DNA from: Symsagittifera roscoffensis
Lineage: Eukaryota > Xenacoelomorpha > Acoela > Convolutidae
Length of the DNA stretch: 64,000 nucleotides
Assembly (NCBI RefSeq): GCF_963678635.1
Contig: NC_087062.1
Coordinates: forward strand, 12,692,670-12,756,669
Direction: 5' to 3'
Shown here: piece after piece, positions 31,797 to 45,979 of the stretch
Layout of the letters: each line of letters starts with the position of its first letter
How positions within the stretch are numbered: the stretch's first letter is position 1
Program-made: the position numbers and the translations under genes
The notes under the pieces: generated by a model
Databases searched by the model: none
What the model was told of the DNA's origin: nothing
The model's input: only the letters and a program-made list of their open reading frames with translations

Positions 31797-34732
31797 CCGT
31801 AAATGAGTGATTGTTTTGTTAGCTAAATGAAATAGAAATAATTTTGAGATGCCAGAGGCATTAAGTGAATTAAGAATGGCTTCTCAAGTCTAAATTAGTA
31901 CACCTAATTGGAATATTACTATAGTTGTAAAAGACTAAACTTGGAACAAATTAACAGTTTTAAAAGGGTTAAATTGTTGTGGGTATATCTTGTTATGGAG
32001 TTATGACTAAGGGAGTGTAAGCATTTGGGGTTAAATTACGTGGGGTTAAGAAAGTCACCGTCAAAAAGTCTCTTGAAAAATTGAGTTTTATCTCCAGAGA
32101 CTAGCAGCATCAAGATTGTATATTTTACTTCTGTCTTTTTTACAAAATGAGAAAAAATCAGAGCAGTTTTTCAGGCTAATTTTAAGAGTATAAAACATGA
32201 AAACCAGAAACGATGTCTCAATTTTGAATGGCGGAAAATAAGGGCAGTTACAACACAATTTGAACAACTCGTAAAATATTAATTGATGCACTGTTATTTT
32301 TTGGGGGCGGAGCAAGTAAAAGACCCGATTGTTTTCCCAATTGAAATATTGTATCTCTGCAGCAACGGATTGGTTGAGTAACGGTCATATCAATAAAACA
32401 TGCTTTTGCAAAAACTTATGGTAAACAAAAATGACCGAAGATTTTCATAGAATTATTTTTTATTTTCTCTTTTTATTACGATCAAGGGTCAGCTCTTCCT
32501 AAACTATCATCATTCCACCTTCACCTCAACAGCTACTATTTCAGCTGAAAATTCCCTCTTTGTGCCTTAACTAGCGAAAAAAATTCGTATATCAATCAAA
32601 ATGCAAAAAGTCATAAGCTCAACCCAAGTCGCATAAATTTAAACAGATCAAACAAAATCCGAAAACGCTTTGTTCTGTACTAGCATACGGGCATACAGCC
32701 AAAAAAGTAATCACTAAGAAGTCGAAATAGCTCAAAAAAGGCTAATTATCTCATGTAACATTTGATTTCAGCGAGCAGCTAAAAATGGTATTGGGTCTTG
32801 TTAGCTATTCGCTGAAATCAAGAAATGTTGAATGCAATAAATAGCCTGTTTGTGAGCTAGTTCGACTTCTTATTGATTACATTTTCGGCCTTAGGCTTGT
32901 ACAGAACAAAACGTTCTCATTTTTTCATCTGGTTAAGTCTATGCGATTTGTTTTGAGTTTTCCACCAATCAAAGTTTGACCGCTTACGACTTTTTATTTA
33001 TTAGACTTGGAGATGTTGCTTAGACTTGGAGATGTCTTTTTAATGCGATTATTTCAAAATGTTTGATCCACACAATTGGACTGCTAAATTTTGCAATAGC
33101 GTACCAGTTTGGAGAAAATGATTGTTTATGACAACGCCTGGCATTTATTATACGGTTTCTCAAAGGCAAATTTGTAATTGCGAAATAAATTTGGGATAGA
33201 GAAACTTCGCGGCAAATCAAACAAAAAGAAAGTTACTTTAATCCGCATATGCGAATCTACTTTTTTGGGGTTTAGGAACTTAGAAGATGACATGAAATTA
33301 GACGATCAGTAAAACACGAAACTTAGACAATAACTTGCGTGCAAATTGCGTGAAACTTGTTTACAGACTTAAAGTATCTTTTGGCGGAGTAAACACTGGT
33401 TGTCCGTAAATTTCGTTTCTCTACGGTCGTCGAATTTGCTGGTCGTCTAATTTCCAAGCCCCCACAATTTTGTAAATAAAGAAGAAAAATGTGCGGCTAA
33501 AACGAAAACTAAATTGAAAAAAATGTGCTTAAGCAAAAACTACCAAAAACGTCAAGGTCAATTTTGCTGCACTCAACGTTTTATTGAATATCACATTTTG
33601 AAAAACAAACCTGTCAGGATAATTATTGCAGCAGTAAAATAATTGTCAAATTTGGTTAACCACAGATATCAAGATGTTGTTTAATTGTGTCAATAAAAGA
33701 ACAATTAGTGTCGTTGTTCCCGATTGCACAAAAAGTGCAAAAGTTTTCATGGGAAAAAATAGATCCAGGTATTTATGGATCAACCAGAAAGTCCTTGTTG
33801 AATGGATCAACCAGCTTGCAGTATTGTTTCTGAAAATCCTTTTTTTTTTTTTAATTCAAAAAATACTACGGGCGAACTTGCTTGGTTGACCTGACAAAAT
33901 CTTTTCAACTATTTACCACAACTTTTAAAGGAAAGTTGGAGACGCATGGTATTAAAGACATAGCTCTACCAGTGTTGATCATGAAAACTAGATAAGCATT
34001 CGATCTTCAGCAAAAGCAACGCTCTGAATTGGTACCCTTGAAATGTGGCGCTAAGCAATTAATGTTTTATGACCTTTTCTATTTAACTCTACGTAATTGA
34101 TATGCCTACTTCATTGCAGCATACCGAATGCTGCCTTGTTGCCATGGACGCGACTATTTTGAGCTTAAATCGAAATCCATAGAAATTGAAAGATTTCTGG
34201 TTGTCGATAATAGAGCAGAGACAATAACTAACTGTTAACACTTCGAAATGTTTGATGGCAAGACTTGTTAGCATAAAATTATCATTCTATTTACAACAAA
34301 CATGCCAGTGAGCAAAAATTTGAGGTTTTTCAGAATTTTTCTCGAGAAAAGGTTCAATAAGAAGATGTATGTTGTCAATGTTTGTCAGCCATTTTAATGG
34401 TGGTGTTTCCAGAGCCCGATCTGTTTGCTCGAGGAGCAACTTGCTCCATTTCTACAAAGTATATGCAATATTTTTTTCTTCAACGTACAATCACATTTTG
34501 ACATACGGTTTCTCAAATCTTGTGCGGTTTTTCTAGATAAACCGCTCAAAAACCGTTCTAACCACTCACCCGTACCGAACTTTTCGGCCATAATCCTATC
34601 TGATCATTGTAAAATCATGCAAAATTCATGTCTGTAACAGATGTGCAGCCTGTCTATATTCGGCATGCACATACCTGCATCAGACATGCATCAGGTGTGC
34701 TAACTGAAGATATGCTCACACCTGCAGCACGC
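31797..34732. repeat. Unidentified ~3-kb module, copy 1
   Basis: It runs from CCGTAAATGAGTG to CACACCTGCAGCACGC and is present in all three units (38294-41229, 44780-47714). It carries a 391-bp palindrome in its first half and several frames of 60-106 codons. One is a minus-strand piece GTGEWLERFLSGLSRKTAQD (34394-34591) that faintly recalls a helix-turn-helix DNA-binding segment of a transposase. I cannot name the family. The module also exists with a longer right end at 47.7-47.85 kb. Confidence 0.5.
32605..32995. repeat. 391-bp imperfect palindrome in the 3-kb module, copy 1
   Basis: Arms of about 185 bp meet at TTGATTTCAGCGA...TCGCTGAAATCAA (32763-32821) and extend out through AAGAAGTCGAA(A/C)TAGCTCA, TTTTGTTCTGTAC and AAAAAGTC(A/G)TAAGC. 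It looks like a MITE or a hairpin-forming insertion. Loop about 20 nt. Confidence 0.85.
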
Positions 34733-35841
34733 AAAAACCTTTCAGGCACACCCGAGAAAATTGAGTTTTCCCCACGGCCGAAGAATAAACCATTATCGTC
34801 AATACATCGTTGTTATTCATAATTCTATATAGATTTATTAGATCTGCATGTTAACTTTGTTTTGGGCTATTCTGGTTTTGCTTATTATCTATGCACAAAA
34901 TTTTTCTTTCTTTAAACCTTTTCCTGAAATGCGTCCGTTTGTATCTTGTAATTATCCCCCAAACTGTTTTCTTTTGTTTAGGTTTATTGATACCTCTAGG
35001 CATTGAGCTAGATCTAAGCTTTTCTTCAGAAAATTTTTTTCCCAATTTTGCCATTGGCCAGGTTTAAAGTAAAGATATCCTCAAATGTACTCATGTTGAA
35101 TACTTGGGCAAAACCCCGAAGTGTCGTGTGAAATGTTTCGCACGATTCATTGCGTGCTAGTTTTCTGGATATCAGGGTAAAAGTATTAACCACCGTAATC
35201 TGATGGCTTTTGGACGGACCTCCATCATTTCTCATGCTCCCATGGTCGTCCATCGTTGTTCAGTAATTTTCACATTTGTAAATTTACACTGCAGTTTTCT
35301 CCTAGCGTCTTCTCCTGAATAAAGAAGAAAAATATCTGATTTAACCCGTCTACTCACTATATTCGGAGTTATTGATTGTTACACCGATCACTCTTATCTT
35401 TTATCTTTTGGCACTCGTTTTCTCACTTGTTGAGTATCGTGTTATTTCTTTTTTTTCCTTCCTGAATGAAATACTTGGTCAGATGGGTTTGTTCTGGTTC
35501 TTCAATCGGGTTGCCTGGAAACACCAATTCTGTCAGCCTTTCTTGTAGAAAATCCTCCAAAATAACTTTATTTTGCTTAAGCCTGCCTATGTAACGTGTT
35601 GTTTCTCCCATTTTACTGAAGGCTCCTGTATCGGCCATTCCCAGAAGGCTTTTGACACAGAATAGGTATATTCTCCTTTGCTGGCTTCGCCAAGTGGTGA
35701 ATGATTTAAAGAGCTTATCCTATTTACGGGAACTAAGAGATTAAAAATCGCTACGGCTCTAAGTATCTCGCTTGTCGGACAAAGTAACAAAATCCAGATA
35801 CCGAAAAAGAGTTCAATATAAAGTTTTGGAATACTTAACAT
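34733..35841 (-). pseudogene. Gag-like remnant, unit 2 copy
   Basis: Near-identical to the unit 1 remnant. The same frames occur at 35423-35638 and 35026-35253. Confidence 0.45.
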
Positions 35842-36949
35842 ACAGTTTAAATGAATCGTTCACATCCTAGGTAAAACTACAATAAAAGCACTTTTGAAGT
35901 GAGTAAACATTTCGAACGTGACCAGTTATTTGGCCTTGATGCTTTATATTGAATAACGTAAATTGCACTATTTTAGGTTATTGCATCCATGGACGTGTCA
36001 CAGCCACTCAGGTGGAGCGACCAATGTAACCAATATAGCACGTTGCCATATCCGGCTAAAGAGGTACTTGTTCTGCAGTCTTACTTTTGTGTCGTCTCTA
36101 AAGACCATACCCTTTACTGATGTTTTATCTCGGAAATAAATTTTGGAAATAATCTCCGCTTCCGAGATTTTAATTTTTTTTGGCTTGATTGCGTTGATTT
36201 TGTGTTTTTTTTGTTAGAACTATCAGCATTTGTTCTCGTTGTTTTCGTTTCACGTTCCCGACTAAAGCATCACAGGTTGTTTTTAACTCATTTGATAGTG
36301 ATAGAGAAAAACTGATGAAAACTTATGTAAAAATTGATAAAAATCCGTTTTCGCAGAACTCACACTGACTCTAAATTGTTGCTTTTACTATTGACAATCA
36401 TCAAAAATCCATCCTCTGAAGGGAAGCCTCAATGAATTGAAGCCTAAATTGAAGCCTCAACAACTATCAAGTGGCTGAAGAATATCTAAAAAAAATGGAG
36501 CAGCTTTGACATTTCCAAAAGTTTGGGAATAGAAGATAAAACAAAACTTGTGGCAAAGTTACTAGTATTTGGTTTTCGAAAAAGCTCCTAATTTTTTGTA
36601 TGTTAAAAAAAATAACAAAAAGAATTTTCCCAGTTTGATTTTGTTTTGAGTTCAAAAGTTTTGTCAGCAACACAACTCGTTTATGGAGAATTTTAATCCT
36701 GGTTTCCCTCAATCATCTTCATTTAGCCAAATCGATGTTTCTCAAGCTATTGTCTGAACGTTTGCTGTTGTAAGGTAACGTCAAGCTTTCTCATTTTTTG
36801 TATTCTAAAGGATTATTGCATTCAATGCTTTTGCGTCTCCCTACCCGTTTTTCGACATTTTGTTGTAAGCAGAGGTGGATCTTAAGTTATCTCGAAGAGG
36901 GATTTCCAACTATATCATCGCTCTTTTTTTAGAATCGACAAAAAAAACT

Positions 36950-37380
36950 TTCTGACCTCTCCCAAATCACTATCAAGACCCCATTTTGACAAATTTTCTT
37001 CGCCGCAGGCAATTTTTTTGAAAAAACGGGCAAACAAAAGCAATTTCAGGCACTTTTCGGAAAATCTTGGTAAAAAAATTGTGTTCCTGTCTCAAGTTTG
37101 GCATACTTTGGCACTGAAGCCTCCATTAAAAATATTTTATTATAAAATAGTGCATATCTATGAAATGCTTAAAGAGGAGACCCTTTGGGTCGGCAGTGGA
37201 ACAAGTCCTTGAGGGAAATCTTCCTCCACCTTCCGCCCCCTAAATCCGCAACTGCTTGTAGAGATTATCAATATGTTCTCTAACTCAAGTTTTTATTTTT
37301 TTTTGGCGTTAATTGGGCTGAATTTATCGCTGCTTTGTGATACAACACTATTCTCTTTTTTTACAATAAAGAAAGATTTG
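36950..37380. mobile_element. Diverged M (LTR-like) repeat, unit 2
   Basis: It aligns with 27345-27740: GACCCCATTTTGACAAATTT, CGCCGCAG, TTTCAGGCA, TTTGGGTCGGCAG and CTTGTAGAGATTAT appear in order. Confidence 0.65.
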
Positions 37381-39101
37381 TTTTTCAATTCTTGTGGGTA
37401 CCACGTCATTTTGAAACCAATTCAATCGTCATTCGGATTCAGAACTATTGAAAACATTTTCGATGCCAGAAACGCTAATACTTTGTAAATCTGTTTTTTT
37501 TTTTGAGTTTTAAGGTATTAAGTTGGAAAATGTTTACCATTGTACCACGCTCAATTTGGCATAGCTATTGAAACCAATTCGACTTGCTTATCAAAACTTT
37601 AGGCCTGGAATCTTTCAATCATCACTAGATCAGCAGTTTCCAGACTCACTCAACTACAAGACAATAAACATACTGAAAATGGAGTTTTAGACACAAGTTC
37701 AGAGCAAATAAGTTTTTGGAGGGTACAATCTATTGCCTCAAGAATGGCTTCAAGATTATCAAACTGCGTTTTTAACCCCCTTTTTCTTAACTCTCCTCCA
37801 TTTCAAACAACCCCAGAAATAAGTAACCCACAACAATTCAGCCTTTCACTAACACCAGTTTTTAAAATCAAAGTGAATTCGGAACAATAGCCTCGGAAAA
37901 ATCGAAAATCTATCTCAAGAATTTTTTTGCGAAGCAATTTGGAAATTTTTTTAATATTCTAAATGACGTTTAAAAATGAACAGAAATAATATTGCCGGTT
38001 GTCTAGACTTTGATATGAATTTGAAAACTATTTCGACCGGCATGATTCAAATTAGTACCCAAAATTGATTTTCCCAAAAAATTATTGAATATTGAAGTTA
38101 CTCTCGCTAGTAAATACTCTCGGCTGAATTTAAATGACGTACGGTAAACTAAAATGAAAGGACGCTTCAAATCTTATAGCTCAAAGAGTGGTACAACAAT
38201 CATTCAAGTGACAGGCATTATGATTTTATGTAAAGTTTCTAAAGTCTTCTGTTTTCTTCATCTAGAGCCATGTAGGTTATCTCTGTTTTAAATCCGTAAA
38301 TGAGTGATTGTTTTGTTAGCTAAATGAAATAGAAATAATTTTGAGATGCTAGAGGCATCAAGTGAATTAAGAATGGCTTCTCAAGTCTAAATTAGTACAC
38401 CTAATTGGAATACTACTATAGTTGTAAAAGACTAAACTTGGAACAAATTAACAGTTTTAAAAGGGTTAAATTGTTGTGGGTATATCTTGTTTTGGAGTTA
38501 TGACTAAGGGAGTGTAAGCATTTGGGGTTAAATTACGTGGGGTTAAGAAAGTCACCGTCAAAAAGTCTCTTGAAAAATTGAGTTTTATCTCCAGAGACTA
38601 GCAGCATCAAGATTGTATATTTTACTTCTGTCTTTTTTACAAAATGAGAAAAAATCAGAGCAGTTTTTCAGGCTAATTTTAAGAGTATAAAACATGAAAA
38701 CCAGAAACGATGTCTCAATTTTGAATGGCGGAAAAGAAGGGCAGTTACAACACAATTTGAACAACTCGTAAAATATTAATTGATGCACTGTTATTTTTTG
38801 GGGGCGGAGCAAGTAAAAGACCCGATTGTTTTCCCAATTGAAATATTGTATCTCTGCAGCAACGGATTGGTTGAGTAACGGTCATATCAATAAAACATGC
38901 TTTTGCAACAACTTATGGTAAACAAAAATGACCGAAGATTTTCATAGAATTATTTTTTATTTTCTCTTTTTATTACGATCAAGGGTCAGCTCTTCCTAAA
39001 CTATCATCATTCCACCTTCACCTCAACAGCTACTATTTCAGCTGAAAATTCCCTCTTTGTGCCTTAACTAGCGAAAGTAATTCGTATATCAATCAAAATG
39101 C

Positions 39102-39493
39102 AAAAAGTCATAAGCTCAACCCAAGTCGCATAAATTTAAACAGATCAAACAAAATCCGAAAACGCTTTGTTCTGTACTAGCATACGGGCATACAGCCAAA
39201 AAAAGTAATCACTAAGAAGTCGAAATAGCTCAAAAAAGGCTAATTATCTCATGTAACATTTGATTTCAGCGAGCAGCTAAAAATGGTATTGGGTCTTGTT
39301 AGCTATTCGCTGAAATCAAGAAATGTTGAATGCAATAAATAGCCTGTTTGTGAGCTAGTTCGACTTCTTATTGATTACATTTTCGGCCTTAGGCTTGTAC
39401 AGAACAAAACGTTCTCATTTTTTCATCTGGTTAAGTCTATGCGATTCGTTTTGAGTTTTCCACCAATCAAAGTTTGACCGCTTACGACTTTTT
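39102..39493. repeat. Same palindrome, array copy 2
   Basis: Offset of 6,497-6,498 bp from copy 1; structure identical. Confidence 0.85.
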
Positions 39494-41229
39494 ATTTATT
39501 AGACTTGGAGATGTTGCTTAGACTTGGAGATGTCTTTTTAATGCGATTATTTCAAAATGTTTGATCCACACAATTGGACTGCTAAATTTTGCAATAGCGT
39601 ACCAGTTTGGAGAAAATGATTGTTTATGACAACGCCTGGCATTTATTATACGGTTTCTCAAAGGCAAATTTGTAATTGCGAAATAAATTTGGGATAGAGA
39701 AACTTCGCGGCAAATCAAACAAAAAGAAAGTTACTTTAATCCGCATATGCGAATCTACTTTTTTGGGGTTTAGGAACTTAGAAGATGACATGAAATTAGA
39801 CGATCAGTAAAACACGAAACTTAGACAATAACTTGCGTGCAAATTGCGTGAAACTTGTTTACAGACTTAAAGTATCTTTTGGCGGAGTAACACTGGTTGT
39901 CCGTAAATTTCGTTTCTCTACGGTCGTCGAATTTGCTGGTCGTCTAATTTCCAAGCCCCCACAATTTTGTAAATAAAGAAGAAAAATGTGCGGCTAAAAC
40001 GAAAACTAAATTGAAAAAAATGTGCTTAAGCAAAAACTACCAAAAACGTCAAGGTCAATTTTGCTGCACTCAACGTTTTATTGAATATCACATTTTGAAA
40101 AACAAACCTGTCAGGATAATTATTGCAGCAGTAAAATAATTGTCAAATTTGGTTAACCACAGATATCAAGATGTTGTTTAATTGTGTCAATAAAAGAACA
40201 ATTAGTGTCGTTGTTCCCGATTGCACAAAAAGTGCAAAAGTTTTCATGGGAAAAAATAGATCCAGGTATTTATGGATCAACCAGAAAGTCCTTGTTGAAT
40301 GGATCAACCAGCTTGCAGTATTGTTTCTGAAAATCCTTTTTTTTTTTTAAATTCAAAAAATACTACGGGCGAACTTGCTTGGTTGACCTGACAAAATCTT
40401 TTCAACTATTTACCACAACTTTTAAAGGAAAGTTGGAGACGCATGGTATTAAAGACATAGCTCTACCAGTGTTGATCATGAAAACTAGATAAGCATTCGA
40501 TCTTCAGCAAAAGCAACGCTCTGAATTGGTACCCTTGAAATGTGGCGCTAAGCAATTAATGTTTTATGACCTTTTCTATTTAACTCTACGTAATTGATAT
40601 GCCTACTTCATTGCAGCATACCGAATGCTGCCTTGTTGCCATGGACGCGACTATTTTGAGCTTAAATCGAAATCCATAGAAATTGAAAGATTTCTGGTTG
40701 TCGATAATAGAGCAGAGACAATAACTAACTGTTAACACTTCGAAATGTTTGATGGCAAGACTTGTTAGCATAAAATTATCATTCTATTTACAACAAACAT
40801 GCCAGTGAGCAAAAATTTGAGGTTTTTCAGAATTTTTCTCGAGAAAAGGTTCAATAAGAAGATGTATGTTGTCAATGTTTGTCAGCCATTTTAATGGTGG
40901 TGTTTCCAGAGCCCGATCTGTTTGCTCGAGGAGCAACTTGCTCCATTTCTACAAAGTATATGCAATATTTTTTTCTTCAACGTACAATCACATTTTGACA
41001 TACGGTTTCTCAAATCTTGTGCGGTTTTTCTAGATAAACCGCTCAAAAACCGTTCTAACCACTCACCCGAACCGAACTTTTTGGCCATAATCCTATCTGA
41101 TCATTGTAAAATCATGCAAAATTCATGTCTGTAACAGATGTGCAGCCTGTCTATATTCGGCATGCACATACCTGCATCAGACATGCATCAGGTGTGCTAA
41201 CTGAAGATATGCTCACACCTGCAGCACGC

Positions 41230-42338
41230 AAAAACCTTTCAGGCACACCCGAGAAAATTGAGTTTTCCCCACGGCCGAAGAATAAACAATTATCGTCAAT
41301 ACATCGTTGTTATTCATAATTCTATATAGATTTATTAGATCTGCATGTTAACTTTGTTTTGGGCTATTCTGGTTTTGCTTATTATCTATGCACAAAATTT
41401 TTCTTTCTTTAAACCTTTTCCTGAAATGCGTCCGTTTGTATCTTGTAATTATCCCCCAAACTGTTTTCTTTTGTTTAGGTTTATTGATACCTCTAGGCAT
41501 TGAGCTAGATCTAAGCTTTTCTTCAGAATTTTTTTTTCCCAATTTTGCCATTGGCCAGGTTTAAAGTAAAGATATCCTCAAATGTACTCATGTTGAATAC
41601 TTGGGCAAAACCCCGAAGTGTCGTGTGAAATGTTTCGCACGATTCATTGCGTGCTAGTTTTCTGGATAGCAGGGTAAAAGTATTAACCACCGTAATCTGA
41701 TGGCTTTTGGACGGACCTCCATCATTTCTCATGCTCCCATGGTCGTCCATCGTTGTTCAGTAATTTTCACATTTGTATATTTACACTGCAGTTTTCTCCT
41801 AGCGTCTTCTCCTGAATAAAGAAGAAAAATATCTGATTTAACCCGTCTACTCACTATATTCGGAGTTATTGATTGTTACACCGATCACTCTTATCTTTTA
41901 TCTTTTGGCACTCGTTTTCTCACTTGTTGAGTATCGTGTTATTTCTTTTTTTTCCTTCCTGAATGAAATACTTGGTCAGATGGGCTTGTTCTGGTTCTTC
42001 AATCGGGTTGCCTGGAAACACCAATTCTGTCAGCCTTTCTTGTAGAAAATCCTCCAAAATAACTTTATTTTGCTTAAGCCTGCCTATGTAACGTGTTGTT
42101 TCTCCCATTTTACTGAAGGCTCCTGTATCGGCCATTCCCAGAAGGCTTTTGACACAGAATAGGTATATTCTCCTTTGCTGGCTTCGCCAAGTGGTGAATG
42201 ATTTAAAGAGCTTATCCTATTTACGGGAACTAAGGGATTAAAAATCGCTACGGCTCTAAGTATCTCGCTTGTCGGACAAAGTAACAAAATCCAGATACCG
42301 AAAAAGAGTTCAATATAAAGTTTTGGAATACTTAACAT
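41230..42338 (-). pseudogene. Gag-like remnant, unit 3 copy
   Basis: Near-identical to the other two copies. The same frames occur at 41920-42135 and 41523-41750. Confidence 0.45.
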
Positions 42339-43437
42339 ACAGTTTAAATGAATCGTTCACATCCTAGGTAAAACTACAATAAAGCACTTTTGAAGTGAGT
42401 AAACATTTCGAACGTGAACAGTTAGTTTGGCCTTGATGCTTTATATTGAATAACGTAAATTTTAGGTTATTGCATCCATGGACGTGTCACAGCCACTCAG
42501 GTGGAGCGACCAATGTAACCAATATAGCACGTTGCCATATCTGGCTAAAGAGGTACTTGTTCTGCAGTCTCACTTTTGTGTCGTCTCTAAAGACCATACC
42601 CTTTACTGATGTTTTATCTCGGAAATAAATTTTGGAAATAATCTCCGCTTCCGAGATTTTAATTTTTTTTGGCTTGATTGCGTTGATTTTGTGTTTTTTT
42701 TGTTAGAACTATCAGCATTTGTTCTCGTTGTTTTCGTTTCACGTTCCCGACTAAAGCATCACAGGTTGTTTTTAACTCATTTGATAGTGATAGAGAAAAA
42801 CTGATGAAAACTTATGTAAAAATTGATAAAAATCCGTTTTCGCAGAACTCACACTGACTCTAAATTGTTGCTTTTACTATTGACAATCATCAAAAATCCC
42901 TCCTCTGAAAGGAAGCCTCAATGAATTGAAGCCTAAATTGAAGCCTCAACAACTATCAAGTGGCTGAAGAATATCTAAAAAAATGGAGCAGCTTTGACAT
43001 TTCCAAAAGTTTGGGAATAGAAGATAAAACAAAACTTGTGGCAAAGTTACTAGTATTTGGTTTTCGAAAAAGCTCCTAATTTTTTGTATGTTAAAAAAAA
43101 TAACAAAAAGAATTTTCCCAGTTTGATTTTGTTTTGAGTTCAAAAGTTTTGTCAGCAACACAACTCGTTTATGGAGAATTTTAATCCTGGATTCCCTCAA
43201 TCATCTTCATTTAGCCAAATCGATGTTTCTCAAGCTATTGTCTGAACGTTTGCTGTTGTAAGGTAACGTCAAGCTTTCTCATTTTTTGTATTCTAAAGGA
43301 TTATTGCATTCAATGCTTTTGCGTCTCCCTACCCGTTTTTCGACATTTTGTTGTAAGCAGAGGTGGATCTTAAGTTATCTCGAAGAGGGATTTCCAACTA
43401 TATCATCGCTCTTTTTTTAGAATCGACAAAAAAAACT

Positions 43438-43870
43438 TTCTGACCTCTCCCAAATCACTATCAAGACCCCATTTTGACAAATTTTCTTCGCCGCAGGCAA
43501 TTTTTTTGAAAAAACAGGCAAACAAAAGCAATTTCAGGCACTTTTCGGAAAATCTTGGTAAAAAAATTGTGTTCCTGTCTCAAGTTTGGCATACTTTGGC
43601 ACTGGAGCCTCCATTAAAAATATTTTATTATAAAATAGTGCATATCTATGAAATGCTTAAAGAGGAGACCCTTTGGGTCGGCAGTGGAACAAGTCCTTGA
43701 GGGAAATCTTCCTCCACCTTCCGCCCCCTAAATCCGCAACTGCTTGTAGAGATTATCAATATGTTCTCTAACTCAAGTTTTTATTTTTTTTTGGCGTTAA
43801 TTGGGCTGAATTTATCGCTGCTTTGTGATACAACACTATTCTCTTTTTTTACAATAAAGAAAGATTTGTT
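43438..43870. mobile_element. Diverged M (LTR-like) repeat, unit 3
   Basis: Array copy of the unit 2 repeat, nearly identical to it. Confidence 0.65.
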
Positions 43871-45588
43871 TTTCAATTCTTGTGGGTACCACGTCATTTT
43901 GAAACCAATTCAATCGTCATTCGGATTCAGAACTATTGAAAACATTTTCGATGCCAGAAACGCTAATACTTTGTAAATCTGTTTTTTTTTTGATTTTTAA
44001 GGTATTAAGTTGGAAAAGGTTTACCATTGTACCACGCTCAATTTGGCATAGTTATTGAAACCAATTCGACTTGCTTATCAAAACTTTAGGCCTGGAATCT
44101 TTCAATCATCACTAGATCAGCAGTTTCCAGACTCACTCAACTACAAGACAATAAACATACTGAAAATGGAGTTTTAGACACAAGTTCAGAGCAAATAAGT
44201 TTTTGGAGGGTACAATCTATTGCCTCAAGAATGGCTTCAAGATTATCAAACTGCGTTTTTAACCCCCTTTTTCTTAACTCTCCTCCATTTCAAACAACCC
44301 CAGAAATAAGTAACCCACAACAATTCAGCCTTTCACTAACACCAGTTTTTAAAATCAAAGTGAATTCGGAACAATAGCCTCGGAAAAATCGAAAATCTAT
44401 CTCAAGAATTTTTTTGCGAAGCAATTTGGAAATTTTTAAAATATTCTAAATGACGTTTAAAAATGAACAGAAATAATATTGCCGGTTGTCTAGACTTTGA
44501 TATGAATTTGAAAACTATTTCGACCGACATGATTCAAATTAGTACCCAAAATTGATTTTCCCAAAAAATTATTGAATATTGAAGTTACTCTCGCTAGTAA
44601 ATACTCTCGGCTGAATTTAAATGACGTACGGTAAACTAAAATGAAAGGACGCTTCAAATCTTATAGCTCAAAGAGTGGTACAACAATCATTCAAGTGAAA
44701 GGCATTATGATTTTATGTAAAGTTTCTAAAGTCTTCTGTTTTCTTCATCTAGAGCCATGTAGGTTATCTCTGTTTTAAATCCGTAAATGAGTGATTGTTT
44801 TGTTAGCTAAATGAAATAGAAATAATATTGAGATGCTAGAGGCATCAAGTGAATTAAGAATGGCTTCTCAAGTCTAAATTAGTACACCTAATTGGAATAC
44901 TACTATAGTTGTAAAAGACTAAACTTGGAACAAATTAACAGTTTTAAAAGGGTTAAATTGTTGTGGGTATATCTTGTTATGGAGTTATGACTAAGGGAGT
45001 GTAAGCATTTGGGGTTAAATTACGTGGGGTTAAGAAAGTCACCGTCAAAAAGTCTCTTGAAAAATTGAGTTTTATCTCCAGAGACTAGCAGCATCAAGAT
45101 TGTATATTTTACTTCTGTCTTTTTTACAAAATGAGAAAAAATCAGAGCAGTTTTTCAGGCTAATTTTAAGAGTATAAAACATGAAAACCAGAAACGATGT
45201 CTCAATTTTGAATGGCGGAAAAGAAGGGCAGTTACAACACAATTTGAACAACTCGTAAAATATTAATTGATGCACTGTTATTTTTTGGGGGCGGAGCAAG
45301 TAAAAGACCCGATTGTTTTCCCAATTGAAATATTGTATCTCTGCAGCAACGGATTGGTTGAGTAACGGTCATATCAATAAAACATGCTTTTGCAACAACT
45401 TATGGTAAACAAAAATGACCGAAGATTTTCATAGAATTATTTTTTATTTTCTCTTTTTATTACGATCAAGGGTCAGCTCTTCCTAAACTATCATCATTCC
45501 ACCTTCACCTCAACAGCTACTATTTCAGCTGAAAATTCCCTCTTTGTGCCTTAACTAGCGAAAGTAATTCGTATATCAATCAAAATGC

Positions 45589-45979
45589 AAAAAGTCATAA
45601 GCTCAACCCAAGTCGCATAAATTTAAACAGATCAAACAAAATCCGAAAACGCTTTGTTCTGTACTAGCATACGGGCATACAGCCAAAAAAGTAATCACTA
45701 AGAAGTCGAAATAGCTCAAAAAAGGCTAATTATCTCATGTAACATTTGATTTCAGCGAGCAGCTAAAAATGGTATTGGGTCTTGTTAGCTATTCGCTGAA
45801 ATCAAGAAATGTTGAATGCAATAAATAGCCTGTTTGTGAGCTAGTTCGACTTCTTATTGATTACATTTTCGGCCTTAGGCTTGTACAGAACAAAACGTTC
45901 TCATTTTTTCATCTGGTTAAGTCTATGCGATTTGTTTTGAGTTTTCCACCAATCAAAGTTTGACCGCTTACGACTTTTT
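45589..45979. repeat. Same palindrome, array copy 3
   Basis: Offset of ~6,487 bp from copy 2; structure identical. Confidence 0.85.

Larger units (their letters stand above)
30566..34732. repeat. Tandem array unit 1 (4.17 kb, with 2.33-kb deletion)
   Basis: It shares its start (AAAAACCTTTCAGGC) and end (CACACCTGCAGCACGC) with the two following units but lacks the LTR-like middle. Sequence matching 35.95-38.28 kb in unit 2 is missing at about 31782, where GATGCTTTA meets GGTTATCTCTG. TA is shared at the break. Confidence 0.92.
34733..41229. repeat. Tandem array unit 2 (6.50 kb)
   Basis: It contains in order a gag-like remnant (minus), an LTR-end-like piece near 36.15-36.25 kb, an M-like repeat (36.95-37.38 kb), sequence homologous to 29.1-29.4 kb, and the ~3-kb module from CCGTAAATGAGTG (38294) to 41229. 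Confidence 0.93.
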
